DNA of 17,485 nucleotides from UBA5862 sp002408105 (lineage in GTDB: Bacteria > Pseudomonadota > Gammaproteobacteria > Pseudomonadales > UBA5862), in assembly GCA_034189125.1 (NCBI GenBank), contig JAXHVB010000062.1, forward strand, positions 1 to 17,485. The letters run 5' to 3'. The notes below the pieces were generated by a model. That model did no database searches and had not been told where the DNA came from. It saw nothing but the letters and a program-made list of their open reading frames with translations. Both the position numbers and the translations under genes were made by a program. Below, piece after piece: positions 6,649-15,784 of the stretch; position 1 is the stretch's first letter, and the number at the start of each line of letters is the position of its first letter.

Positions 6649-7044
6649 GTGCAAATAGATCCAGTGAACAACAAGCGTCCGGTTAACCTAGACCTTCCCA
6701 CCGTTGTCCGACAACCTTTCCCTGCGCTGATCTCTATCACCCACCGAGTCTCTGGTGTCTTTCTTCTCGTCGGGGTCGGTTTTCTCCTTTACCTGCTGCA
6801 AGAGTCATTCTCATCCCCGTCGTCGTTTGCTGAGCTTCAGTCTTTGCTTGATGGCGTGGGCGTCAGGTTGTTCCTGTGGTTGGTGGTGAGCGCGCTGCTG
6901 TACCACTGGGTCGCGGGTGTGAGGCATTTATTAATGGACATTGGCGTGGGCGAAACGCTGCGCGGCGGGCGCTTCGGTGCGATGGCAGTGGCAGCCATCA
7001 GTGCTGTGTTGATCGCATTGGCTGGGGTCTGGATATGGTCGTAG
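6649..7044 (+). CDS. sdhC: Succinate dehydrogenase cytochrome b556 subunit
   Basis: This is the first membrane anchor of complex II, which passes electrons from succinate oxidation to quinone. The 131 residues carry three hydrophobic helices (about 28-50, 72-92 and 108-129). The N-terminal phrase KRPVNLDL is the hallmark of proteobacterial SdhC. The heme b ligand is H86 in YHWVAGVRH, matching E. coli H84. S29 and R33 in ISITHR match the quinone-site residues S27 and R31. The start is uncertain. The GTG at 6649 has AGG five bases upstream; a second GTG at 6664 would give VNNKRPVNL, similar to Pseudomonas proteins, but its GAGG is 14 nt away. The 3' end overlaps sdhD by 10 nt. Confidence 0.93.
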   Translation: MQIDPVNNKRPVNLDLPTVVRQPFPALISITHRVSGVFLLVGVGFLLYLLQESFSSPSSFAELQSLLDGVGVRLFLWLVVSALLYHWVAGVRHLLMDIGVGETLRGGRFGAMAVAAISAVLIALAGVWIWS

Positions 7045-7385
7045 GAAGTGTAACTGCGTTGGGCCGAAACGGTGTGGCAGACTGGCTGGTACAGCGCCTG
7101 ACCGCGGTTGTCTTGGGGGTGTATACCCTTTGGTTTGTGGGCGTGTTGCTGTGCACGCCCGATATGGATTACGCCGCATGGCGTGGGCTGTTCGCACCCT
7201 TGTGGGTCAAAGGCTTCTCGTTGCTCGCGCTGCTCTCGGTGGTGGCCCATGCCTGGGTCGGCCTGTGGACTGTTTCGACTGACTATTTCAGACCGACTTG
7301 GTTGCGGCTGGTCTTTCAACTGACGTGCGCCTTGGTACTGGGGTATTACCTGCTCTGGGGCATTCAAATTCTCCGGAGCGCATAA
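7035..7385 (+). CDS. sdhD: Succinate dehydrogenase membrane anchor subunit
   Basis: This is the second membrane anchor of complex II, pairing with SdhC to hold heme b and the ubiquinone site. The 116 residues compare with 115 in E. coli, and three membrane helices are visible (about 18-40, 57-79, 89-111). TALGRNGVADW near the start and AHAWVGLWTVSTDY (71-84) are diagnostic. D83 and Y84 match the E. coli quinone-site pair, and H72 matches its conserved histidine. The ATG at 7035 begins inside the end of sdhC, so translation is probably coupled. Only three bases separate its stop from sdhA. Confidence 0.93.
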   Translation: MVVGSVTALGRNGVADWLVQRLTAVVLGVYTLWFVGVLLCTPDMDYAAWRGLFAPLWVKGFSLLALLSVVAHAWVGLWTVSTDYFRPTWLRLVFQLTCALVLGYYLLWGIQILRSA

Positions 7386-7388
7386 ACA

Positions 7389-9164
7389 ATGTCGAAGCTG
7401 CGAACCATTTCGTTTGACGCGATTATTGTGGGCGGCGGCGGCTCAGGCATGCGTGCGGCGCTGCAGCTTGCTCAGTCGGGCTACAAGACCGCAGTGCTGA
7501 GCAAGGTGTTCCCGACACGGTCCCACACGGTGTCCGCCCAAGGGGGCATTACGTGCGCCATCGGCAGCGCCGACCCCGACGACGATTGGCGCTGGCACAT
7601 GTACGACACCGTAAAAGGGTCGGACTACATCGGCGATCAGGATGCAATTGAGTACATGTGCAGCGTTGGCCCTGAGGCTGTGTTTGAGCTGGAACACATG
7701 GGGTTGCCGTTTTCTCGCACAGAGAACGGACGCATTTACCAGCGGCCATTTGGTGGGCAGTCCAAAGATTTCGGGCGTGGTGGGCAAGCGGCCCGCACCT
7801 GCGCAGCCGCGGACCGCACGGGTCATGCGCTGCTGCATACCCTCTACCAGGCGAACCTCAAGAATGAGGCGGTGTTTCTAAGCGAATGGTATGCGGTTGA
7901 CCTGGTCAGGAACGCGCGGGGTGAGGTGGTCGGGGTTACGGCCATTTGCATCGAAACCGGTGATTTCGTCTATTGCCGTTCGCGGGCCACGGTGCTGGCC
8001 ACAGGCGGAGCGGGGCGCATCTACCAGTCCACCACCAACGCCTTGATCAACACGGGTGATGGCATCGGGATGGCGCTTCGGGCTGGATTCCCGGTGCAGG
8101 ACATCGAGATGTGGCAGTTTCACCCCACGGGCATCGCGGGTGCCGGAGTTCTAGTCACCGAGGGCTGCCGGGGTGAGGGTGGCTACTTGATCAACAAGGA
8201 CGGCGAGCGTTTCATGGAGCGCTACGCGCCCAACGCCAAGGACCTTGCGGGGCGCGATGTGGTGGCACGCTCGATGGTTCTGGAAATCCTTGAAGGTCGC
8301 GGAGCCGGGCCGAAGGCAGACCATGTGTTCTTGAAGCTCGACCACCTTGGCTCCGAAGTGCTGAGCAAGCGCCTTCCAGGGATCGTGGAGTTGTCCAAAA
8401 CTTTTGCCCACGTCGATCCGGCGAAGGAACCGATTCCAGTGGTGCCGACCTGCCACTACATGATGGGTGGGATTCCGACCAACGTTCATGGACAGGCCCT
8501 GATGCAGGGTGCGGATGGCACCGAGCAGATCATCCCTGGGTTATTCGCCGTTGGTGAGGCTGCCTGTGTTTCGGTGCATGGCGCGAACCGGCTGGGTGGC
8601 AACTCACTGCTTGACCTGGTGGTGTTTGGACGCGCCGCTGGCCTGTTCATCGAGGACGCGCTGCGACAGGGCATTGACTACCAGCCCGCCTCGGAAGATG
8701 ACATCAATGCTGCAGCGGCGCGCATGCGCAGGTGGGACGAGTCTGGCAGCAGTGGTGAGTCGGTCGCGGCCCTGCGGGACGAGTTGCAGCGCACAATGCA
8801 AAACCTGTTCGGGGTCTTCCGGCGTGGTTCGATGATGCAGGAAGGAATACAGACGTTGGCGGAGTTACGCGAGCGGATCGGCTCTGCTCACCTGTCCGAC
8901 AAGAGCCAGGTCTTTAACACAGCTCGCATCGAGGCATTGGAACTGGATAACCTCCTTGAGGTGGCTGAGGCCACGGCCATCGCTGCAGAGGCGCGTAAGG
9001 AAAGCCGGGGTGCGCATGCGCGCGAGGACTACCAGGAGCGCGACGATGAAAACTGGCTGGCTCACTCGCTGTACTTTCCACAAAGTAAGCAGGTTGGAAA
9101 ACGCGCCGTCAATTTGCAACCGAAGACGGTTGAGCCATTCGAACCCAAGGTTCGCCAGTACTAG
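7389..9164 (+). CDS. sdhA: Succinate dehydrogenase flavoprotein subunit
   Basis: This catalytic subunit oxidises succinate to fumarate on the cytoplasmic face and passes electrons to SdhB. Its 591 residues compare with 588 in E. coli. The FAD-binding Rossmann motif IIVGGGGSGMRAAL lies near residues 12-25. H46 in TRSHTVSAQGG is the residue that carries covalent FAD. Further family motifs are QRPFGGQSKDFGRGGQAART, the active-site CHYMMGGIPTNVHG and GANRLGGNSLLDLVVFGR. The ATG follows sdhD by three bases, with GGAG ten bases upstream of it. Covalent flavinylation normally needs the assembly factor SdhE, which is not encoded in this window. Confidence 0.97.
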   Translation: MSKLRTISFDAIIVGGGGSGMRAALQLAQSGYKTAVLSKVFPTRSHTVSAQGGITCAIGSADPDDDWRWHMYDTVKGSDYIGDQDAIEYMCSVGPEAVFELEHMGLPFSRTENGRIYQRPFGGQSKDFGRGGQAARTCAAADRTGHALLHTLYQANLKNEAVFLSEWYAVDLVRNARGEVVGVTAICIETGDFVYCRSRATVLATGGAGRIYQSTTNALINTGDGIGMALRAGFPVQDIEMWQFHPTGIAGAGVLVTEGCRGEGGYLINKDGERFMERYAPNAKDLAGRDVVARSMVLEILEGRGAGPKADHVFLKLDHLGSEVLSKRLPGIVELSKTFAHVDPAKEPIPVVPTCHYMMGGIPTNVHGQALMQGADGTEQIIPGLFAVGEAACVSVHGANRLGGNSLLDLVVFGRAAGLFIEDALRQGIDYQPASEDDINAAAARMRRWDESGSSGESVAALRDELQRTMQNLFGVFRRGSMMQEGIQTLAELRERIGSAHLSDKSQVFNTARIEALELDNLLEVAEATAIAAEARKESRGAHAREDYQERDDENWLAHSLYFPQSKQVGKRAVNLQPKTVEPFEPKVRQY

Positions 9165-9197
9165 GCACTTCCGATTTATTCTGGAGCATAAGCAACC

Positions 9198-9902
9198 ATG
9201 CAGGTCAGCGTATACAGGTACAACCCCGACAGCGACAACGCGCCCTACATGCAAGACCTGGAGGTGGACATTCCAGCGGGCCGCGATCTTATGGTGCTCG
9301 ACGTCATGCATCTGCTCAAGGAACAGGATGAAACCTTGGTGTTTCGCCGCTCCTGTCGCGAAGGGGTCTGTGGTTCAGATGGCGTGAACATGAATGGCAA
9401 GAATGGGCTGGCCTGCGTCACTCCAGTGTCGGAAGTCGCCACGAGCGGCAAACTGGTCATTCGCCCCTTGCCTGGTCTGCCCGTCATCCGGGATCTGGTG
9501 GTGGACATGTCGATGTTCTACGCCCAGTACGAGCGCATCCAACCGTACCTGATGAACGATGAGCCGACCACTGGGATTGAGCGGCTGCAGAGCCCGGAAG
9601 AACGCGAAAAACTCGACGGCCTGTATGAATGCATCCTCTGTGCCTGTTGTTCCACCTCCTGCCCCTCGTTCTGGTGGAACCCAGACCGTTTTGTGGGGCC
9701 GGCCGGGTTGTTGCAGGCCTACCGTTTTTTGGCCGACAGCCGGGACCGTGCAACTGAAGAGCGGCTTTCGTCCCTGCAGGACCCTTTCAGTGTATTTCGC
9801 TGCCGCGGGATCATGAACTGCGTAAACGTTTGCCCAAAGGGCCTCAATCCCACTCGGGCCATCGGGCATATCCGATCAATGTTGTTGCGGCGCGCGAGCT
9901 GA
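9198..9902 (+). CDS. sdhB: Succinate dehydrogenase iron-sulfur subunit
   Basis: This subunit carries electrons from the SdhA flavin to quinone through three clusters. The 234 residues contain the [2Fe-2S] site SCREGVCGSDG...GLAC (C53, C58, D61, C73, with Asp as the third ligand as in E. coli). They also contain the pattern CILCACCSTSCP (C145-C155) and CRGIMNCVNVCP (C202-C212), which together supply the [4Fe-4S] and [3Fe-4S] ligands. The ATG has GGAG 11 bases upstream. It ends the sdh part of the cluster and a 162-nt gap follows. Confidence 0.97.
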   Translation: MQVSVYRYNPDSDNAPYMQDLEVDIPAGRDLMVLDVMHLLKEQDETLVFRRSCREGVCGSDGVNMNGKNGLACVTPVSEVATSGKLVIRPLPGLPVIRDLVVDMSMFYAQYERIQPYLMNDEPTTGIERLQSPEEREKLDGLYECILCACCSTSCPSFWWNPDRFVGPAGLLQAYRFLADSRDRATEERLSSLQDPFSVFRCRGIMNCVNVCPKGLNPTRAIGHIRSMLLRRAS

Positions 9903-10001
9903 TTGACTGAAAGGCCGCCGCTTGGATTTTAGGTCCGCTATGCTTGTAGCGAGCCAAACGTTGCGGTTCAACTAGGGACGCAGGGACCTCAGGGCCACCT
10001 G

Positions 10002-10033
10002 CTTTCGCTCCAGACAGGGTACTTTCGCTACCC
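10002..10033. repeat. Paired CTTTCGCT repeat and small hairpin before sucA
   Basis: CTTTCGCT occurs at 10002-10009 and again at 10022-10029, exactly 20 nt apart, about two helical turns. The second copy forms the loop of a 5-bp stem, GGGTA (10017-10021) with TACCC (10029-10033). The site lies 32-63 nt ahead of the sucA start, in a gap where other gammaproteobacteria have an internal suc promoter. I see no strong -35/-10 pair in this gap: TTGACT at 9903 and TATGCT near 9937 do not match each other. Function is unproven. Confidence 0.3.
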
Positions 10034-10050
10034 CTTGGAGATGTCGATTC

Positions 10051-10057
10051 GGGAGAG
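10051..10057 (+). promoter_or_regulatory. Ribosome binding site of sucA
   Basis: GGGAGAG lies seven bases before the ATG at 10065. It selects that start over the TTG at 10035 and the ATG at 10041, whose nearest GGAG directly abuts the codon. Confidence 0.65.
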
Positions 10058-10064
10058 CGTTCTG

Positions 10065-12902
10065 ATGCAAGACAGCGCCATGGAGTTGCTCTGGCGCACT
10101 TCGCACATCTCGGGCGGAAATGCGCCCTATGTCGAAGCGCTGTACGAGACGTATTTGCGCGAGCCAAACGACGTCCCTGAAGAGTGGCGCAACTATTTTG
10201 ATTCGCTGCCTCAGGTGCCCAACGTTGTGGTGCCCGACGTTCCCCACTCGACCATCCGTCAGCAGTTTCTCCAGATGGGCCGTCAACCCGCGCAGCCACG
10301 CACGCTAGCGGTGCAAGCATCGGAGCACGAATACCGGCAGGTGCGGGTGCTGCAACTCATCAACTCGTATCGCCACCGTGGCCACCAGAAAGCGAAGCTC
10401 GATCCACTTGAGCTGCGGCAGCCACCCGAGGCCCCCGACCTTGAGCTGAGCTTCCATAACCTATCGGTGGCTGACTTCGATCAACACTTCCAAACAGGCT
10501 CTCTGGCGCTCGATACTGGCGAAGGCACTCTCCGAGAAATCATCGATACGCTGGAGCAGACCTACTGCGGGTCGATTGGCTTTGAATACATGCACATTGT
10601 CGACACAGCGGAGCGGCTGTGGATACAGCAGCGCGTTGAGCGTGTGCGTGGTACTCCCGCTTTCAGTGAGGAAATCAAGGCCCATCTTCTGGAGCGCCTG
10701 GTCGCCGCCGAAGGTCTTGAGAATCTGCTGCACTCAAGGTTCCCTGGAACCAAGCGGTTCGGGCTCGAGGGTGGCGAAAGCATGATTCCGCTGCTTGACG
10801 AATTGATCCAGCGCAGTGGTGGCTACGGCGCTAAGGAGATGGTCATCGGTATGGCCCACCGGGGCCGGCTGAACGTACTGGTCAACATTCTGGGCAAGAA
10901 TCCGTCGGATTTGTTCGATGAATTTGAGGGCGCCCGTGCGACCAGCACCGGATCTGGAGACGTCAAGTACCACCAGGGATTTTCGTCGAATGTAATGACC
11001 CCTGGTGGAGAGGTACACCTGGCGCTGGCGTTCAACCCGTCGCACTTGGAAATCGTGACCCCAGTGGTTGAAGGTTCGGTGCGTGCTCGTCAGGATCGCC
11101 GAGGCGACCCGGACGGTGATCAGGTCTGGCCTGTGGCCATCCATGGGGACGCGGCGTTTGCCGGGCAAGGGGTCGTGATGGAGACCTTGCAATTGTCCCA
11201 GACACGGGCTTACAAGACCGGTGGAACGATTCACATCATCGTGAACAATCAAATCGGTTTCACCACCAGTCGCCAGGAAGACGCGCGTTCGACCGAATAC
11301 TGCACCGATGTCGCGAAGATGGTGCTGGCGCCCATTTTCCACGTCAATGCGGATGACCCGGAAGCGGTGTTGTTCGTGACCCAACTCGCAGTCGATTTTC
11401 GGCGTCAGTTCCGCAAGGATGTCGTGATCGATTTGGTGTGTTATCGCCGCCGTGGTCACAACGAGGCCGATGAGCCATCGGTTACCCAGCCTTTGATGTA
11501 TGACAAAATTCGCGCCCATCCCACGGCGGCAAAAATCTATGCCGAGCGCCTCGCCGCTGAGGGCGTGATCGGGAGCGAGCGCCGGGACGCTTTGGCTGAG
11601 GAGTACCGTGACGCACTGGAACAGGGCCAGCACGTGGTGAAAAGCCTGGTCCGGGAGCCCAACTTAAAACCCTTTGTGGACTGGTCGCCGTACCTCGGGC
11701 ACGAATATTGGTCGGTTACTGCGGATACAGGGTATGACCTCAAAGAACTCCAAGCGCTGGCGGTGCAGGTGTGCTCGGTGCCCGAAGGCGTTGTGATGCA
11801 GCGCCAGGTGGCGAAGATCATGGACGACCGCCGCAAGATGGTTGCCGGGGCGTTGCCGATCAACTGGGGGTTCGCCGAGCTGCTCGCGTACGCCACGTTG
11901 CTTTCTGAAGGGTACCCGGTGCGCATCACTGGGCAGGACAGTGGCCGGGGTACCTTCTCGCACCGCCACGGCGTGATTCACAATCAGAAAGATGGCAGCC
12001 ACTACATTCCGCTCGCAAACCTGAATGAGGTATCGACGCGGTTTTCATTGTACGACTCCTTGCTGTCGGAGGAGGCCGCTCTCGGGTTTGAATACGGCTA
12101 TGCCACGACCGACCCAGTGAGCCTCATTGTCTGGGAAGCACAGTTCGGCGACTTTGCCAACGGTGCTCAGGTGGTGATCGATCAATTCATCGCAAGTGGC
12201 GAGACCAAGTGGGGGCGTGTGAACGGACTCACGATGCTGCTTCCGCATGGTTACGAGGGACAAGGCCCCGAGCATTCTTCTGCCCGCCTGGAACGGTTCA
12301 TGCAACTGTGCGCGGAACACAACATTCAGGTGTGTGTGCCGACCACTCCCGCACAGATCTTTCACCTGTTGCGCAGACAAGTGAAGCGCAAGCTGCGCAA
12401 GCCCCTGATCGTGATGTCCCCCAAGAGCCTGTTGCGTCACAAGCTTGCAGTGTCCACCCTCGAAGAACTCTCCGAAGGGCAGTTTGAACTGGTGGTTCCC
12501 GAAGTGGAGGGTCTTACGGCGAGCAAGGTGAAGCGCATTGTGCTGTGCAGTGGCAAGGTGTACTACGACCTGCTCGAACGCCGGCAAGAAAACGAGCAGA
12601 CGGACGTTGCCATCATTCGAATCGAGCAACTTTATCCGTTCCCTCACGAACAGCTGATTGAGGCAATGGCGCCGTTCGCACGGGCGAAAGACGTGGTTTG
12701 GTGCCAGGAAGAACCCATGAACCAGGGGGCTTGGTACAGCAGCAAACACCACCTTGAGCGGGTCGTTAAGATGCACAACAAACGCCTTGAACTGCTGTAC
12801 GCTGGTCGTGCGGCTTCGGCCGCACCGGCGACCGGATACATGAGCCTGCACGTAGAAGAACAAAATCGGCTGGTGAACGATGCCCTCGAAGTCGAAGGCT
12901 GA
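10065..12902 (+). CDS. sucA: 2-oxoglutarate dehydrogenase E1 component
   Basis: This thiamine-diphosphate enzyme decarboxylates 2-oxoglutarate and transfers the succinyl group to the lipoyl arm of SucB. The 945 residues fit the family (about 930-945). The N-terminus MQDSAMELLWRTSHISGGNA is the short SucB/Lpd-binding segment seen in gammaproteobacteria and supports the ATG at 10065. Active-site histidines are H265 (GMAHRGRLN) and H303 (KYHQGFSSN). The cofactor motif runs from GDAAFAGQG (361-369) to NNQ (394-396). The C-terminal domain (EEPMNQGAW and following) is complete. The 162-nt gap to sdhB and the 111-nt gap to sucB are the widest within the cluster, so internal initiation or differential stability is possible. 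Confidence 0.96.
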   Translation: MQDSAMELLWRTSHISGGNAPYVEALYETYLREPNDVPEEWRNYFDSLPQVPNVVVPDVPHSTIRQQFLQMGRQPAQPRTLAVQASEHEYRQVRVLQLINSYRHRGHQKAKLDPLELRQPPEAPDLELSFHNLSVADFDQHFQTGSLALDTGEGTLREIIDTLEQTYCGSIGFEYMHIVDTAERLWIQQRVERVRGTPAFSEEIKAHLLERLVAAEGLENLLHSRFPGTKRFGLEGGESMIPLLDELIQRSGGYGAKEMVIGMAHRGRLNVLVNILGKNPSDLFDEFEGARATSTGSGDVKYHQGFSSNVMTPGGEVHLALAFNPSHLEIVTPVVEGSVRARQDRRGDPDGDQVWPVAIHGDAAFAGQGVVMETLQLSQTRAYKTGGTIHIIVNNQIGFTTSRQEDARSTEYCTDVAKMVLAPIFHVNADDPEAVLFVTQLAVDFRRQFRKDVVIDLVCYRRRGHNEADEPSVTQPLMYDKIRAHPTAAKIYAERLAAEGVIGSERRDALAEEYRDALEQGQHVVKSLVREPNLKPFVDWSPYLGHEYWSVTADTGYDLKELQALAVQVCSVPEGVVMQRQVAKIMDDRRKMVAGALPINWGFAELLAYATLLSEGYPVRITGQDSGRGTFSHRHGVIHNQKDGSHYIPLANLNEVSTRFSLYDSLLSEEAALGFEYGYATTDPVSLIVWEAQFGDFANGAQVVIDQFIASGETKWGRVNGLTMLLPHGYEGQGPEHSSARLERFMQLCAEHNIQVCVPTTPAQIFHLLRRQVKRKLRKPLIVMSPKSLLRHKLAVSTLEELSEGQFELVVPEVEGLTASKVKRIVLCSGKVYYDLLERRQENEQTDVAIIRIEQLYPFPHEQLIEAMAPFARAKDVVWCQEEPMNQGAWYSSKHHLERVVKMHNKRLELLYAGRAASAAPATGYMSLHVEEQNRLVNDALEVEG

Positions 12903-12984
12903 GGCTCTGAATGCCTGGCGTTGCCGCGGCCCTACAGACCTGGGAAGGCACCGCCGCATTGATCCATAAGCACAGCACGTCAAT

Positions 12985-12998
12985 GCTCCCTGCGGAGC
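12985..12998 (+). repeat. Small hairpin just before the sucB ribosome site
   Basis: GCTCC and GGAGC form a perfect 5-bp stem around a CTGC loop. It ends three bases before the AAGGA that serves sucB. It may insulate or stabilise the sucB start; the stem is too short for a terminator and no T-run follows. Confidence 0.3.
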
Positions 12999-13013
12999 GA
13001 AAAGGAAAGCGAA

Positions 13014-14285
13014 ATGTCCACTGAAATCAAAGCACCGGTGTTTCCTGAATCCGTTGCCGACGGGACCATTGCGACTTGGCACAAGAAACCAGGTGAAGCC
13101 GTCACGCGCGACGAACTCTTGGTGGACATTGAGACAGACAAGGTGGTGTTGGAGGTGGTGGCGCCCGCGGACGGACGATTGGTCGATGTCGTCAAACAAG
13201 AGGGGGACGTCGTTGAGAGCGCTGAGGTCATCGCGCACTTCGAGGCTGGCACGGCGACCGCTGACACCCAAGCAGGTGGCGCAGTCGAGAAACCCCAGCC
13301 CACCCCTGAACCCGCTGCACCAGCCTCGAGCGAGGAGCCGGCGGGGGCGGGTCCGGCTGCACGCCGCTTGATGCAGGAACACGACTTGGATCCCAAGGCG
13401 GTCACTGGCAGTGGCCGTGGGGGGCGGATTACCAAACAAGATGTTATTGCGCACCTCGAGGCCGGTGAAGTGGAGAGCGACACCGCTGCGCCTCAACCGG
13501 CCGCCGAACAGGCCCCAACCCCCGCCAAGCCAACTCCGGATCTGAAAGCCGCTGCGACTCCGCCCTCCTTTGACCAAGACGGACGGCCTGAAAAGCGCGT
13601 TCCCATGACCCGCATTCGGGCTAGCATTGCGCGTCGGCTGGTTGAAGCGCAGCAGACTGCAGCGATGCTGACGACCTTCAACGAGGTCAACATGCAGCCG
13701 CTGATGGCACTGCGGCGCAAGTATGGTGAAGAGTTCGAGAAGCGCCATGACGGCACCCGCTTGGGCTTCATGTCGTTTTTCGTTCGCGCTTCGGTCGAAG
13801 CGCTCAAACGGTTTCCCGAGGTCAACGCGTCCATCGACGGCAACGACATCGTGTACCACGGCTATCAGGACATCGGTGTCGCTGTATCGACTGACCGTGG
13901 CTTGGTGGTGCCGGTGTTGCGGGATGCGGATCAGCTCGGGCTGGCAGAGATCGAGAACAAGATCCGCGCGTACGGGACCAAGGCGCGGGATGGCAAGCTC
14001 GCCATCGAAGACATGCAAGGTGGTACCTTTACCATATCCAACGGCGGTGTTTTCGGCTCGCTGCTGTCGACGCCCATTTTGAATCCGCCCCAAACCGGTA
14101 TTCTTGGCATGCACGCGATCAAGGAACGACCGATGGCGGTAGATGGCGAAGTCAAGATCCTACCGATGATGTACCTGGCTTTGAGTTACGACCACCGCTT
14201 GGTAGACGGGCGAGGCGCGGTGCAGTTTCTTGTGACGGTCAAAGAGCTGATCGAAGAGCCGGCAAGGGTTCTGCTCGATCTGTAA
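13014..14285 (+). CDS. sucB: Dihydrolipoamide succinyltransferase (E2 of 2-oxoglutarate dehydrogenase)
   Basis: The E2 core accepts the succinyl group on its lipoyl arm and passes it to CoA. Its 423 residues fall into three parts joined by Ala/Pro-rich linkers. The lipoyl domain is at about 2-77, with the modified lysine K43 in DIETDKVVLEV. A peripheral-subunit-binding domain is at about 113-149 (PAARRLMQEHDLDP, GSGRGGRITKQDV). The catalytic core is at about 190-423, with the motif DHRLVDGRG giving H394 and D398. The start MSTEIKAPVFPESV is typical of SucB and distinguishes it from the pyruvate dehydrogenase E2. AAGGA lies seven bases upstream of the ATG. Confidence 0.96.
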   Translation: MSTEIKAPVFPESVADGTIATWHKKPGEAVTRDELLVDIETDKVVLEVVAPADGRLVDVVKQEGDVVESAEVIAHFEAGTATADTQAGGAVEKPQPTPEPAAPASSEEPAGAGPAARRLMQEHDLDPKAVTGSGRGGRITKQDVIAHLEAGEVESDTAAPQPAAEQAPTPAKPTPDLKAAATPPSFDQDGRPEKRVPMTRIRASIARRLVEAQQTAAMLTTFNEVNMQPLMALRRKYGEEFEKRHDGTRLGFMSFFVRASVEALKRFPEVNASIDGNDIVYHGYQDIGVAVSTDRGLVVPVLRDADQLGLAEIENKIRAYGTKARDGKLAIEDMQGGTFTISNGGVFGSLLSTPILNPPQTGILGMHAIKERPMAVDGEVKILPMMYLALSYDHRLVDGRGAVQFLVTVKELIEEPARVLLDL

Positions 14286-14347
14286 AGAACCAGCGTCCGC
14301 CGGGTGCGCAATCCTGAATTCACTGTCCCAACCGGGGAAGAGATGTT

Positions 14348-15784
14348 ATGGCCGATTCCTTTGATGTGATTGTCATCGGTGGTGGACCGGCAGGTTATGT
14401 CGCTGCCATCCGATGCGCGCAACTCGGCATGAATACCGCTTGCGTGGAAAGCCGTGGTGAAGGTGATGCACCGCAGTTGGGCGGCACCTGCTTGAACGTG
14501 GGCTGTATTCCCTCCAAGGCCCTGCTCGACTCCTCACACAAGTACCATGACGTTCAGCATGCCCTTGAGGCCCACGGCATCTCAGTCAAGAGTCCGGCGA
14601 TCGACATCGCTGCCATGATGGGGCGCAAGAACCAGATCGTTGAGAAACTTACCGGCGGAATTGCGACCCTCTTCAAGGCGAACGGAGTGACCCCGATTCA
14701 CGGCCGCGGTCGGCTGCTTTCAGGAAAAAAAGTCGAGGTCGTATCCGGTGAAGCGACCAAAGAGTACAGCGCTGAGCACGTGATTCTAGCGACTGGGTCC
14801 GAACCCATTTCCATCCCGCCCGCTGAGCTGGATGGCAAGTACATCGTGGATTCAACCGGGGCACTGGAGTTTGATGCCGTGCCCAAGCGCCTGGGTGTGA
14901 TCGGGGCAGGAGTGATTGGCCTAGAGCTTGGCAGCGTGTGGAACTTCCTTGGCGCCGAGGTGACCATACTGGAAGCCCAGGACCGCTTCCTCTCAATGGC
15001 CGACCAGCGCCTGGCCAAAGAGGGGTTTAAATTGCTTTCCCGCCAGGGCCTAGACATCAAGCTCGGCGCGCGCGTGATGGGCACCGAGGTCAAAAACCGC
15101 AAGGTGCGCGTCAACTACACCGAAGGCAACGATGAACACGAGTTGCTCGTGGACAAACTCATTGTGGCCGTCGGGCGCCGCCCCCTCACCGACGGGTTAC
15201 TGGCCGCAGACTCGGGCGTCAATCTGGACGAGCGCGGTTCCATCTTTGTAAACGACCACTGCGAGACCGACGTGCCTGGAGTCTATGCCATCGGAGATGT
15301 GGTGCGCGGTCCAATGTTGGCGCACAAAGGCATGGAGGAGGGCGTGATGGTTGCCGAGCGAATTGCGGGGCAGCCGGCGCAGATGAATTATGAAGCCATT
15401 CCTTCGGTGATCTATACCCATCCGGAGATGGCCTGGGTCGGAATGACCGAAGAGGACGCGAAGGCCAGTGGCGAGCCCTACAAGGTGGGGCAGTTCCCCT
15501 TCTCTGCGCTGGGGCGGGCGCTCGCGGCGAACATTACCGATGGGTTGGTTCGCATTGTCGCAAGTGAGGCGACTGACCAGGTGCTCGGAGTGCACATCAT
15601 CGGGCCCCAGGCCTCGGAGTTGATTGCTCAGGCTGTGGTGGCGTTGGAGTTCAGTGCCAGTGCCGAAGACCTGGCAATGACCGTTTGTGCCCACCCCACC
15701 CTGTCGGAAGGAATGCACGAAGCGGCTCTGGCCGTCAATGGCCAGGCCATTCACATGGCGAACCGCGCCAAAAAGAAACCCTAG
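14348..15784 (+). CDS. lpd: Dihydrolipoyl dehydrogenase (E3)
   Basis: This flavoprotein reoxidises the dihydrolipoyl arm of SucB with NAD. The 478 residues hold an FAD motif (VIVIGGGPAGYVAA, 7-20), the redox disulfide C48-C53 in GGTCLNVGCIPSK, an NAD motif (GVIGAGVIGLELG), a second FAD motif (VYAIGDVVRGPMLAHKG) and the catalytic H449/E454 pair in AHPTLSE. The ATG has GGGGAAGAG ahead of it. Its place between sucB and sucC matches Pseudomonas-type clusters, where this copy serves 2-oxoglutarate dehydrogenase. E. coli instead keeps its single lpd with the pyruvate dehydrogenase genes. Service to other lipoyl complexes cannot be excluded. Confidence 0.95.
   Translation: MADSFDVIVIGGGPAGYVAAIRCAQLGMNTACVESRGEGDAPQLGGTCLNVGCIPSKALLDSSHKYHDVQHALEAHGISVKSPAIDIAAMMGRKNQIVEKLTGGIATLFKANGVTPIHGRGRLLSGKKVEVVSGEATKEYSAEHVILATGSEPISIPPAELDGKYIVDSTGALEFDAVPKRLGVIGAGVIGLELGSVWNFLGAEVTILEAQDRFLSMADQRLAKEGFKLLSRQGLDIKLGARVMGTEVKNRKVRVNYTEGNDEHELLVDKLIVAVGRRPLTDGLLAADSGVNLDERGSIFVNDHCETDVPGVYAIGDVVRGPMLAHKGMEEGVMVAERIAGQPAQMNYEAIPSVIYTHPEMAWVGMTEEDAKASGEPYKVGQFPFSALGRALAANITDGLVRIVASEATDQVLGVHIIGPQASELIAQAVVALEFSASAEDLAMTVCAHPTLSEGMHEAALAVNGQAIHMANRAKKKP

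Noticed and set aside
9948..10167. GCGAGCCAAACG present both in the sdhB-sucA gap and early in sucA
   Set aside because: Only two 12-nt copies, one of them inside coding sequence; no array or symmetry, so probably coincidence.
12045..14114. A 689-codon minus-strand open frame across sucA and sucB
   Set aside because: It is antisense to two genes with complete catalytic motifs, its translation resembles no family, and long antisense frames are common in GC-rich coding DNA.
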